Positions 1 through 7,247 of a DNA stretch of 11,344 nucleotides are shown piece after piece. Numbering within the stretch: the first letter of the stretch is position 1; each line of letters starts with the position of its first letter. The position numbers and the translations under genes are program-made. The stretch is from Acidobacteriota bacterium (lineage in GTDB: Bacteria; Acidobacteriota; Terriglobia; Terriglobales; Acidobacteriaceae): positions 1-11,344 of the forward strand of contig JAEZPW010000055.1 in the NCBI GenBank assembly GCA_023441255.1. Reading direction: 5' to 3'. A model generated the notes under the pieces. That model had not been told where the DNA came from, made no database searches, and worked only from the letters and a program-made list of their open reading frames with translations.

Positions 1-247
1 GTACGAGGGCTACCTCTCGCAGCAGACGAAAGCTATCGAGCGCCTTAAGAAAGCGGAGCAGCGCGCCATCCCCGAGTGGTTCGACTACGGCAACGTGAGC
101 GGTCTCTCGCGTGAAATGAAGGAAAAGCTTCAGCGCGTACGTCCCCAGACCTTCGGTCAGGCCTCCCGCATTCCCGGCGTAACCCCGGCCGCGCTATCGC
201 TGATCAACGTCTACATCGAGATTCAGGCAAAGCAGAAGAATGGCTAG
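1..247 (+). CDS. mnmG: MnmG (GidA), tRNA uridine-5-carboxymethylaminomethyl synthesis protein, C-terminal fragment
   Basis: Only the last 81 codons are in the window, read from base 2 and ending with TAG at 245-247. The visible protein has the family's helical C-terminal domain, including the stretches IPEWFDY, LSREMKEKL, RPQTFGQASRIPGVTPAA and a final helix ending in KQKNG. From family knowledge, MnmG is an FAD- and NADH-using protein that works with the GTPase MnmE to modify uridine 34 of certain tRNAs, and this C-terminal domain is the part that binds MnmE and tRNA. The FAD-binding portion lies upstream of the window. The gene ends normally, with no truncation, and the heptad repeat array starts two bases after its stop codon. 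The call rests on recognising the conserved C-terminal motif set and is firm despite the short fragment. Confidence 0.93.
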   Translation, partial: YEGYLSQQTKAIERLKKAEQRAIPEWFDYGNVSGLSREMKEKLQRVRPQTFGQASRIPGVTPAALSLINVYIEIQAKQKNG

Positions 248-248
248 A

Positions 249-394
249 GGCGCCTTTGGCTGTTGGCTATTTGGCTTTTGGTGAACCCACAAAGCCAAAG
301 GCCAAGCCAACAGCCAAGAGCCAACAGCCAAGAGCCAACAGCCAAGAGCCAAAGGCCAAGAGCCAAAGGCCAAGAGCCAAAGGCCAACAGCGCC
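249..394. repeat. Heptanucleotide repeat array with inverted ends (GCCAA + variable dinucleotide)
   Basis: Between mnmG and mfd, 294-389 reads as consecutive 7-bp units made of a constant GCCAA core and a two-base suffix (AG, GA or CA). There are thirteen cores, and the unit at 301-305 lacks its suffix. At the 14-bp level, 305-388 is six units: three of AGCCAACAGCCAAG, then three of AGCCAAAGGCCAA(G/C). The left edge (249-281) holds the same core in reverse orientation. The edges 249-268 and 375-394 are an inverted repeat of 20 bp matching at 16 positions; the mismatches are just swapped CA and AG suffixes. Both edges end in GGCGC/GCGCC. The right edge is followed by TTTT at 395-398, so the folded transcript could act as a terminator or 3'-end stabiliser for mnmG. 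Open frames across it read as SWLLA-type low-complexity protein and are not genes. Confidence 0.9.
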
Positions 395-456
395 TTTTCG
401 CATTTCTGCTGCATCAAACTCTCACCTGAATTTCATAAGTTAGAATTGAAAACGCA

Positions 457-3400
457 ATGATTCTCCCCTTTGTCCGCGAGCTTTTTGCGGACGTGGAAAA
501 ACTGCCCTCTTTTGCGCGCGCCGTACCCCACCTCAAGACGGGCGCGGGGCGGATACGTCTGTCCGGACTGACTCCGACCGCGAAGGCCATGCTGATCCCG
601 CTGCTTTATCACGCCGCGGGACGCCCTTTGATCGTTGTTGTTGCCCGCAATCGCGCCGCGGAAGAGTTGCTGCCCGTGCTGCGCGGGTTCTGTGAGCTTA
701 CCGGTACAGCCTTGCCCGAGGGTGTCGTCATGATGCCCACGCGCGATGTGCTGCCGTTCCAGAATCTCTCGCCGCACCCTGAGATCCAGGAAGCCCGTGC
801 CGTTGCGTTGTGGAAGATCGTTACGGGCGAAGCCCACATCGTGGTCGTGCCCGCCCCCGCAGCAGCTATGAAGCTGCGCGAACCTGAGTACTACGCCGGT
901 CTTGCACGCACCGTTCGACGTGGCGAACCGCTCGACGTCGACGAACTCGTCCAGCACCTGAACACAGTCGGCTATACCCGTGCCGACGTCGTCGAAATGC
1001 CTGGCGAGTACGCGATGCGCGGCGGCATTCTCGACGTCTACCCGCCAGAGTCCGACCGGCCGATTCGCATCGAGAGCTTTGGCGACGAAGTCGAATCCAT
1101 CCGCAAATTCGATCCCGCCACGCAGCGCTCGCAGGTCTCAGTCGACGAACCCGTGCTGCTGCCGCTGACGGACACACCCGTGACCGAGGGCACGCTGGCG
1201 CACATACATGCGCGGCTGTCGGGAAAGCGTGTCGCCGGCTCCGAAGTGATTATCGAAGATGCGCTGCGGTCTGGCGGCGTCAGCGTATTCCCCGGCTGGG
1301 AGTTCTTTGCGCCGCTCGCGGGTGAGCCACACGTCATCTTCGACCTGTTGCCGAACGCCACCGTCCTGGTCGATGAGCCAACCGACGTCAGCAGCGAACT
1401 GGACCGCTTCTGGGAGCGCGTGGCTGAAGTTCACGAGCGCAGCCAGATCGGCAATCTCGTCCGACCCGAAGACCTCTATCTCTCGCCCGACGAATGGAAG
1501 GCCCGCATGCGTTCGCTGAGCGGCGCCGACCTGGAGCATCTCGGAATCGACGTAACGCCGCTTTCCCCGGCGGCCGTCGCCGACGTAGCGCCGATGCCCT
1601 CACCGGCGCGCCCCGACGTGGCACCGCCATTCGAAGTTGTAGCGCCGCCGTCCCCGGCGGCGGGCTCCGGTTTGCCTTCAGCCCCGCCTGAGTTGCCGCC
1701 CTGGGATATGCCCAGCCGTAACGCCGCTACCGAAGTCTCTGCGCAGGCGCCAAACAGTCAGCCGCTCGGTGCAACGGCTCCACAAACCCACGCCACGGCA
1801 CTACACCTGCGAACGCAGCCTGCGCAGAAATTCCATGGTGCGGTGCCGGCGTTCGTCGAAGCTGTCAAGAGATTGGCCGCGGAGGGTCAGCGCGTTGTGT
1901 TTGCGGGCGCGAACACCGGAGAGGTCGAGCGACTGGCCGACCTGTTCGGCGAGTATGGCGTCACCTACCGGCTCGGCACACGCTCGCCTCGTCCTGGCAT
2001 GAGCGAAGACTTCCTCGACGAGGCCACCTACGTTCCTGCCGAATACGCGACGACCACCATCGTCAAGGCTTATGTGCCTGACGGCGTTGTCGTACCAGAT
2101 GCAAAGCTTGTCCTGTTCGGCACGCGCGACCTCTTCGACGAAGCCGAAGCCGGAGCAGTGCAGGCGCCGAGCGGGCGCAAGTCGAAGACCTCGGCCTTCA
2201 TGTCCGACTTCCGCGACCTCGCTATGGGCGACTACGTCGTCCACGTCGAACACGGAATCGGCCAATACGTCGGTCTAAAAGAAATTCCCCAGCAGGACGG
2301 CGGCACCGCCGAGTTCATGATCCTGGAGTACGCCGAGGGTGCGAAGCTTTACGTGCCACTGACGCGGCTCGACCTCGTCCAGAAATACCGCTCGGCTGAA
2401 GGCGCCAAACCGGCGCTGTCGCGGCTTGGCACGCAAGCCTGGGCCAAGACCAAGGCGCGCGTAAAGAAGGCCATGAAGGACATGGCCGACGAACTCCTCA
2501 AACTCTACGCCGAGCGCCGCATGGTGCAGGGTCACTCGTTCCCGAACGACACCGAGTGGCAGCGCGAGTTCGAGGATGCCTTCGAGTTCAACGAAACGGA
2601 CGACCAGATCCAGGCCATTGCCGATATCAAAACCGACATGGAAGCCACCACGCCGATGGATCGCCTGCTCTGCGGTGACGTCGGCTACGGCAAGACCGAA
2701 GTTGCGATGCGCGCTGCTTTCAAGGCCGTCAGCGATAACAAGCAGGTCGCGGTGCTCGCACCCACCACGGTCTTGGCCTTCCAGCACTACGAGACTTTCA
2801 AGCGGCGCTTCGCGGCATTTCCGCTGACCATCGAAATGATCTCGCGCTTCAGGTCAGCCAGGCAGCAGAAAGAGATCGTTGAGAAGGTTGAGCAGGGCAA
2901 AGTAGACATCCTGATCGGCACGCACAGGCTGCTCTCGAAGGACATCAGCTTCCCCGATCTCGGACTCGTCGTCGTCGACGAAGAACAGCGCTTCGGCGTT
3001 CGCCATAAGGAGCGGCTGAAACAACTCAAGAAACAGGTCGACGTACTCACGATGTCGGCCACGCCGATCCCGCGCACGCTTCACATGTCTCTGGTCGGAC
3101 TGCGCGATATGAGCGTGATCGAGACGCCGCCGAAAGACCGCATGGCCATCCAGACGGTGGTTGCTCCGTGGGACAACGACCTCATCAAGGCCGCTATCGA
3201 GTACGAACTCGAGCGCGGCGGGCAGTCATACTTCGTCCACAATCGTGTCGAGTCGATCTACGAGATCGCGGCCAAGATACAGGAAATGGTGCCGCACGCG
3301 CGCATCCTCGTCGGCCACGGGCAGATGTCCGAAAACGAACTCGAGAAAGTGATGCTCGCGTTCATTCGCCACGAAGCCGATGTACTCGTCGCTACCACAA

Positions 3401-4233
3401 TCATCGAGAACGGCCTCGACATTCCGCTTTGCAATACCATGCTCATCAATCGCGCGGACCGTCACGGCTTGAGCGAGCTTTACCAGCTTCGCGGACGCGT
3501 TGGCCGTTCGAACCGGCGAGCCTATGCTTATTTGCTCATCCCGCCTGACACCGAGCTCACGCCGATTGCGCGGCGCCGTCTCGCGGCACTGAAGGAGTTC
3601 AGCGACCTCGGTGCGGGGTTCAAGATCGCCGCACTCGACCTCGAACTGCGCGGCGCCGGAAATCTTCTCGGCGGCGAGCAGAGCGGGCACATCGATGCCG
3701 TCGGTTTTGAGCTCTATACCTCGATGCTGGAGCGGACGATCAAGGAGATCCGCGGCGAAGTGCGCGAGGAAGAAGTTGAAGTTCAGCTCAATCTCGGCAT
3801 TAACATTCGCATTCCGGCCGACTACATAAAAGAAGAGAACCAGCGTCTGCGGATGTACAAGCGCGTGGCGGGCGTGAGCAGCGAAAAGCAGCTCGAAGAC
3901 GTGAAGGCCGAGATCGCCGACCGCTACGGGCCACCGCCGGACGCCGTGCGCAACCTTGAGGAGTATGCGGCGCTGAGGCTGCTGTGCCGTCGCGTGGGCG
4001 TCCATGCCATCGACCGTAAACGTGACCAGATCATCATCAAGTTTGCGCAGGACGCTCAGATCGATCCACAACGGCTGGCGCGGTTCGTTGCCAGCGATAA
4101 AGGCGCGCAGTTCTCGCCCAGCGGCGTGCTGAAGTTCTCTTCGCGCGCGAACACGCCAGAGGGCGTGCTTACCACGCTGCGCGATCTGATCGAACAGCTT
4201 GCCGTTGAAGAGCAGGGCGTGCCAACGGATTGA
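457..4233 (+). CDS. mfd: Mfd, transcription-repair coupling factor (1258 aa)
   Basis: Mfd is a DNA translocase that removes RNA polymerase stalled at lesions and recruits UvrA for nucleotide excision repair. The domain order fits the family. An N-terminal UvrB-like region occupies about residues 1-350. A CarD-like RNA-polymerase-interacting domain begins near residue 588 (MGDYVVHVEHGIGQYVGL). The RecG-like motor follows, with Walker A GDVGYGKTE (K746), DEEQ box at 841-844, motif III MSATPIPRT near 866-874 and motif VI RGRVGRS near 1012-1018. The translocation motif region LELRGAGNLLGGEQSG and a C-terminal TRCF domain come last. The protein is about 100 residues longer than E. coli Mfd; much of the excess is a Pro/Ala-rich insert at about residues 366-447. 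ATG 457 is chosen because MILPFVREL begins at the family's usual position, but no convincing Shine-Dalgarno precedes it. A TAGAAT hexamer at 441-446 could be a -10 element giving an almost leaderless mRNA, though no good -35 is visible. Confidence 0.97.
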   Translation: MILPFVRELFADVEKLPSFARAVPHLKTGAGRIRLSGLTPTAKAMLIPLLYHAAGRPLIVVVARNRAAEELLPVLRGFCELTGTALPEGVVMMPTRDVLPFQNLSPHPEIQEARAVALWKIVTGEAHIVVVPAPAAAMKLREPEYYAGLARTVRRGEPLDVDELVQHLNTVGYTRADVVEMPGEYAMRGGILDVYPPESDRPIRIESFGDEVESIRKFDPATQRSQVSVDEPVLLPLTDTPVTEGTLAHIHARLSGKRVAGSEVIIEDALRSGGVSVFPGWEFFAPLAGEPHVIFDLLPNATVLVDEPTDVSSELDRFWERVAEVHERSQIGNLVRPEDLYLSPDEWKARMRSLSGADLEHLGIDVTPLSPAAVADVAPMPSPARPDVAPPFEVVAPPSPAAGSGLPSAPPELPPWDMPSRNAATEVSAQAPNSQPLGATAPQTHATALHLRTQPAQKFHGAVPAFVEAVKRLAAEGQRVVFAGANTGEVERLADLFGEYGVTYRLGTRSPRPGMSEDFLDEATYVPAEYATTTIVKAYVPDGVVVPDAKLVLFGTRDLFDEAEAGAVQAPSGRKSKTSAFMSDFRDLAMGDYVVHVEHGIGQYVGLKEIPQQDGGTAEFMILEYAEGAKLYVPLTRLDLVQKYRSAEGAKPALSRLGTQAWAKTKARVKKAMKDMADELLKLYAERRMVQGHSFPNDTEWQREFEDAFEFNETDDQIQAIADIKTDMEATTPMDRLLCGDVGYGKTEVAMRAAFKAVSDNKQVAVLAPTTVLAFQHYETFKRRFAAFPLTIEMISRFRSARQQKEIVEKVEQGKVDILIGTHRLLSKDISFPDLGLVVVDEEQRFGVRHKERLKQLKKQVDVLTMSATPIPRTLHMSLVGLRDMSVIETPPKDRMAIQTVVAPWDNDLIKAAIEYELERGGQSYFVHNRVESIYEIAAKIQEMVPHARILVGHGQMSENELEKVMLAFIRHEADVLVATTIIENGLDIPLCNTMLINRADRHGLSELYQLRGRVGRSNRRAYAYLLIPPDTELTPIARRRLAALKEFSDLGAGFKIAALDLELRGAGNLLGGEQSGHIDAVGFELYTSMLERTIKEIRGEVREEEVEVQLNLGINIRIPADYIKEENQRLRMYKRVAGVSSEKQLEDVKAEIADRYGPPPDAVRNLEEYAALRLLCRRVGVHAIDRKRDQIIIKFAQDAQIDPQRLARFVASDKGAQFSPSGVLKFSSRANTPEGVLTTLRDLIEQLAVEEQGVPTD

Positions 4234-4252
4234 CACGATTGCTCCCAGCCGC

Positions 4253-4277
4253 GCTTGGAAGGGCGCCGGCGCCAAGC
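4253..4277 (+). terminator. GC-rich inverted repeat after mfd, possible weak terminator
   Basis: Twenty bases after the mfd stop, GCTTGG (4253-4258) can pair with CCAAGC (4272-4277), and the interior is itself palindromic (GGCGCCGGCGCC at 4262-4273). No T-tract follows, so this is not a canonical intrinsic terminator. It may stabilise the mfd mRNA end or be chance in GC-rich spacer. The rest of 4234-4384 shows no gene and no promoter that I would defend. Confidence 0.25.
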
Positions 4278-4384
4278 ATCCCGTGGCCAACGGAGAACAT
4301 CCAGAGTAGCACTGGGTTGGGGCCGGTGAGGGCTGCGCCGGCGATCGGTTTTCAGTAGTTGCGCCACAAAAAGGGGAGCAGCGT

Positions 4385-4969
4385 ATGCGCAACGATCTGA
4401 TCGATGCGATCAAGGCGGGCGACCGCGCCAAGGTAGAAGAACTGATTGCCGTTGATCCGGTGCTGGTGACCAGCGCAGACGAGAACGGCGTTTCAGCAGT
4501 CCTGACGGCCATCTATTACGGCCAGCACGACCTCGCGAACCTGCTGGCCGAACATTCACCCACTCTGACAATGCACGAAGGTGCGTCCCTTGGGGATGTT
4601 CCCACCATCTGCGCTTTGGGGCGATGGCCCGACACGATCACGTCGTATTCCCCGGATGGGTGGACGCCTCTTCACCTGGCTGTGGCGTTTGGCGGGCCGG
4701 ACGCAACGGCGATGCTGCTGGAGTTGGGCGCGCCGGTGGATCAGCGTTCGAGAAACTCTCTGGCGAATACTCCGTTGCACGCCTGCGCTGCAATCAGTGG
4801 CTCGCCAAAGATTGCGACCATCCTTCTCGATGCCGGCGCCGACGTCAACGCCAGGCAGGCGGGTGACTTCACGCCGCTGCACGCGGCAGCCGCCAACGGC
4901 AGCGTAGAGCTGGTTACATTGTTGGTACCGCGCTTCCGGCGCCCCGCGATCGGCCAGGAACCGCAGTGA
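4385..4969 (+). CDS. Ankyrin-repeat protein, C-terminally truncated paralogue (194 aa)
   Basis: This is a soluble ankyrin-repeat protein with no signal peptide or membrane segment. Clear repeats include the block at about residues 91-124 (DGWTPLHLAVAFGGPDA and LLLELGAPVDQRSRN), the next at about 125-158 (TPLHACAAISGSP and LLDAGADVNARQ) and a third starting DFTPLHAAAANG. Ankyrin repeats bind protein partners; no enzymatic role or partner can be read here. ATG 4385 is well supported by an AAGGGGAG ribosome-binding site at 4371-4378. The protein aligns without gaps to the next gene's product over residues 1-181 at about 69% identity by my hand count. It then diverges into 13 unrelated residues (PRFRRPAIGQEPQ) where the neighbour completes that repeat and adds another. 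Reading the other two frames does not recover the missing repeat, so this is loss or replacement of the 3' end and not a simple frameshift. The downstream paralogue starts 24 bp later and is probably co-transcribed. Confidence 0.85.
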   Translation: MRNDLIDAIKAGDRAKVEELIAVDPVLVTSADENGVSAVLTAIYYGQHDLANLLAEHSPTLTMHEGASLGDVPTICALGRWPDTITSYSPDGWTPLHLAVAFGGPDATAMLLELGAPVDQRSRNSLANTPLHACAAISGSPKIATILLDAGADVNARQAGDFTPLHAAAANGSVELVTLLVPRFRRPAIGQEPQ

Positions 4970-4993
4970 ACGTTAAATCTCAGGAGCCATTCG

Positions 4994-5662
4994 ATGGCCA
5001 ACGAACTCATCGAGGCAGTCAAGAAGGGTGATCGCGCACATGTTGAGGCTCTGATCGACGCGAACGCCGGCCTGGTGGCCAGCGTGGACGACAACGGTGT
5101 CTCCGCGATCATGATCGCCCTGTATTACGGCCAGCGCGAAATCGCGAACCTGTTGGCATCCAAGGCATCGACCCTCACTATTCATGAAGGCGCAGCGCTG
5201 GGCGATCTGCCGACCATTCGTGCGCTTGCGCACTGGCCGGACACTTTGACCTCTTACTCGCCTGATGGCTGGACGCCACTGCACCTCGCTGCAGCGTTCG
5301 GTTCGCCTGAGGCGGTGCGACTGCTCCTCGAGTTGGGCGCGCAGGTTGACCAGCGCTCGCGCAACAGCATGAACAACACCGCACTGCACGCGTGTGCTGC
5401 GATCAGCCGCTCACCCGAGATTGCTGGTGTTCTGCTCGATTACGGCACCGATGTCAATGCGCGGCAGCACGGCGATTTCACGGCGCTGCATGCAGTCGCA
5501 GCCAACGGCAGCGCCGAACTCGCAAAACTCCTGCTGGAGCGCGCCGCCGATCCCACGCTGCGCACCGCTGACGGCGAGACCGCAGCGGACCTGGCACGCG
5601 AAAAAGGACACGCGCATGTTCTGAAACTGCTCGCCGACCCTAGCGTGGCGCAGATTGCATGA
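4994..5662 (+). CDS. Ankyrin-repeat protein, full-length paralogue (222 aa)
   Basis: This is the second member of a tandem ankyrin pair. An N-terminal part of degenerate helical repeats (residues 1-90) is followed by four recognisable ankyrin units: about 91-124 (DGWTPLHLAAAFGSPEAVRL), 125-158 (NTALHACAAISRSPEIAGVL), 159-191 (DFTALHAVAANGSAELAKLL) and a C-terminal cap at 192-222 (GETAADLAREKGHAHVLKLL). ATG 4994 has an AGGAG at 4982-4986, seven bases upstream, and follows the upstream stop by 24 bp, which suggests an operon. No signal peptide, transmembrane helix or extra domain is present, so a cytosolic protein-binding role is inferred. The partner is unknown. The stop TGA at 5660-5662 lies only 6 bp from the stop of the convergent minus-strand gene, leaving no room for an intergenic terminator. 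Confidence 0.88.
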   Translation: MANELIEAVKKGDRAHVEALIDANAGLVASVDDNGVSAIMIALYYGQREIANLLASKASTLTIHEGAALGDLPTIRALAHWPDTLTSYSPDGWTPLHLAAAFGSPEAVRLLLELGAQVDQRSRNSMNNTALHACAAISRSPEIAGVLLDYGTDVNARQHGDFTALHAVAANGSAELAKLLLERAADPTLRTADGETAADLAREKGHAHVLKLLADPSVAQIA

Positions 5663-5668
5663 GTGGGC

Positions 5669-6736
5669 TTACGGCTCCGCTCTCAAAAACTCGATTTGTT
5701 TGTTCTTGGCGGAGAGAAACGTAAATCGCAAATCACCGTAGCAGACCATTCCGGAGCCCAACTCCGGACCTGCCACGTATGTCCCGTAAACGTCCCCCGT
5801 TCTTGCATCAACTACTCTGATAAGTGTTTCTCGGTCTTCGAGCTTTCGAAACAAGATCGCCAGCCTTCCATTTCGCTCGAATATCCCAACACCGGGGAGA
5901 TCTGATTCTCCCGACCGGACCTTAAGCGTACGGACTAAATCCCCTTTTGCATTTATGACGTACACGATGGCGGGCGCTGTCTGCCGCATCAGGTATACGT
6001 TGCCGTCAGAGCCCGTTACCGCGACACTGGACGAAATTGCCGTATTCGGCAGGCGAAAAGATTCCGTTTTCGTTCGCTCGTCAAATTCCGCATCGATTCG
6101 TTGGTCTTCACGAGGAATTACTTCCTTAATGAGGGCGCCATCCGCAGCAAAGATCGCCGTAAAAGCCTTGCGTGGAGTTTCTGCGTCACTCTCAACACGG
6201 AACCCTGACACTAGCAGTTCTCCCGACGGGAATGTCGCTATTGGCCCGGTTGGGACAAAACCCGCTGCCAACTTCTCCTTTCCGCCCACTGTACCGTCGC
6301 TGCGAAACTTGACCCAGTACGTTTCGTGAGTCTTCGAACCGACCAGCCATCCCAACTGACTCACGCCGCCGTCCTCGGCTACATTGAAATCGTAAGCGTG
6401 AATTCCCGGGAGGCCAGCGTTGCCAATCGAGAATGTACGCTCCAGCTCTCCCTTCGGGTTCACCTTCAGTATCGGTCCAGCTAGCTCGTCGATATCGCCA
6501 TATGTGCGGAAATAGAAGTTCTCGTCGGGATCGCACTTAAAGGGCATTACGGTCACGTCGGCGTCCACGTGGGCGATCATGGTGTCCGCAACGCGAAGTC
6601 GCTGAACCTTTTCATCGTGTCCCGTAGCGTGGGGTTTGGGGGCATCCGCACTACCTGCGTGATCCTGCGCCGCCGCGAAAGTTGTAGCGGCGAGGATCAC
6701 TAATGCGAGCAACAGAGCCTTGTCCGTCAATCTCAC
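5669..6736 (-). CDS. Exported protein, probable beta-propeller (355 aa)
   Basis: I do not recognise a named family. The protein starts with a Sec-type signal peptide: a short basic start, hydrophobic ALLLALVILAATTFAAA, and probable cleavage before QDHAG at about residue 24. The mature part has several blade-like stretches where a strand with an acidic or Asn-Gly turn recurs: PKGELERTFSI, SDGTVGGKEK, ADGALIKEV, GSDGNVYLM, NAKGDLVRTLKV, RTGDVYGTYV. This pattern is typical of NHL, 6-bladed and related beta-propellers. A periplasmic or extracellular binding role is inferred; no catalytic motif is visible. The start is GTG at 6734-6736, chosen because a strong GAGGAGATC ribosome-binding site lies six bases upstream and the signal peptide follows directly. 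It is 15 bp downstream of the cysteine-rich gene, on the same strand, so the two are very likely one operon. Base composition of this two-gene block looks lower in GC than mfd, a possible sign of separate origin. Confidence 0.75.
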   Translation of the reverse strand: MRLTDKALLLALVILAATTFAAAQDHAGSADAPKPHATGHDEKVQRLRVADTMIAHVDADVTVMPFKCDPDENFYFRTYGDIDELAGPILKVNPKGELERTFSIGNAGLPGIHAYDFNVAEDGGVSQLGWLVGSKTHETYWVKFRSDGTVGGKEKLAAGFVPTGPIATFPSGELLVSGFRVESDAETPRKAFTAIFAADGALIKEVIPREDQRIDAEFDERTKTESFRLPNTAISSSVAVTGSDGNVYLMRQTAPAIVYVINAKGDLVRTLKVRSGESDLPGVGIFERNGRLAILFRKLEDRETLIRVVDARTGDVYGTYVAGPELGSGMVCYGDLRFTFLSAKNKQIEFLRAEP

Positions 6737-6751
6737 CTTTGATCTCCTCTG

Positions 6752-7171
6752 CTAAATTTCCGGAAGCACCTTTTCATCCAGTGTGCGAGACCTCAAGGGA
6801 AAGAGGCTGCCCGAACAGCTTGGTACCAAAACACGTGACAGAATATAGGGATCGGTTTCCGCATCGAGCTTTTCCCTCGCCTCGATCGAGAGCCCTCCTC
6901 CACCGCCCTTGCAGCCTTCATTGTTAACACTGCTATAGTTCGCGATCGTGTAGCCCCTTCCGCAGCAGGTTCCATAGCTTTGCAAGCAATGCCATGCCGT
7001 CGCCATCCCCAAGCACCTTGATGTCACGACAGTATCCAAATTGCCGCACTGCCCGCAGTGAAGAGTCGCGCCCTCTGTGATCCACACGCATGCGCCGCCG
7101 CCCTGTGCGAATGCGACCTGCACACATGCCAATAGAATTACAAGTGCACATATACTAGAAAGCTTTTTCAT
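6752..7171 (-). CDS. Small exported cysteine-rich protein (139 aa), unknown function
   Basis: This protein is not recognised. It begins with a clear signal peptide (MKK, hydrophobic ICALVILLACVQVAFA, cleavage likely after AFA at residue 22). The mature part has nine cysteines at residues 28, 39, 42, 53, 62, 69, 70, 87 and 119, eight of them within 60 residues. They include a CGQC pair and a CC doublet in YGTCCGRGYT, and a Gly-rich run KGGGGGL follows. The spacing suggests a disulfide-stabilised exported domain; an odd number leaves one cysteine free or used between chains. The C-terminal 45 residues (from about EAREKLDAETDPYIL) look like a separate charged tail. ATG 7169-7171 has purine-rich AAGGAAGCAGG upstream. 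A good promoter lies at 7219-7247, and the propeller gene follows after 15 bp, so this is the first gene of the operon. The two products may act together outside the cytoplasm, which is inference. Confidence 0.75.
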   Translation of the reverse strand: MKKLSSICALVILLACVQVAFAQGGGACVWITEGATLHCGQCGNLDTVVTSRCLGMATAWHCLQSYGTCCGRGYTIANYSSVNNEGCKGGGGGLSIEAREKLDAETDPYILSRVLVPSCSGSLFPLRSRTLDEKVLPEI

Positions 7172-7218
7172 CCAGACCTGCTTCCTTTTCTATATCGTTA
7201 AACGACCTTTGGGGGGGG

Positions 7219-7247
7219 ATAGTATCCCTCCTAAACCAAGCCGTCAA
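7219..7247 (-). promoter_or_regulatory. Sigma70-type promoter of the exported-protein operon, with palindrome over the -10
   Basis: On the minus strand, TTGACG (7247-7242) and TACTAT (7224-7219) are separated by exactly 17 bp and lie about 48 bp upstream of the ATG of the cysteine-rich gene. This is the best promoter match in the window. The -10 sits inside a perfect 13-bp palindrome (7216-7228, arms GGGATA/TATCCC with one central base), so a dimeric regulator could occlude it. The predicted start falls in or next to a run of eight Cs on the minus strand (7211-7218), a sequence where polymerase slippage is possible. Confidence 0.65.

Noticed and set aside
294..389. CRISPR array as an explanation of the repeat between mnmG and mfd
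   Set aside because: Units are 7 or 14 bp and directly abutting, with no spacers of unique sequence and no cas genes nearby.
194..460. Two overlapping open frames (about 65-69 codons) across the mnmG-mfd gap, on opposite strands
   Set aside because: They are translations of the heptad repeat, giving SWLLA-type or SQEPRAK-type low-complexity peptides; no ribosome-binding site or conserved protein content.
3226..4512. A 428-codon minus-strand open frame antisense to mfd
   Set aside because: It is a shadow of mfd in high-GC sequence; its translation has no recognisable domain, and it runs past the end of mfd into the start of the ankyrin gene.
4905..4990. Frameshift as the cause of the short first ankyrin protein
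   Set aside because: Reading the other two frames past codon 181 does not restore the missing ankyrin repeat, so a single indel does not explain the truncation.
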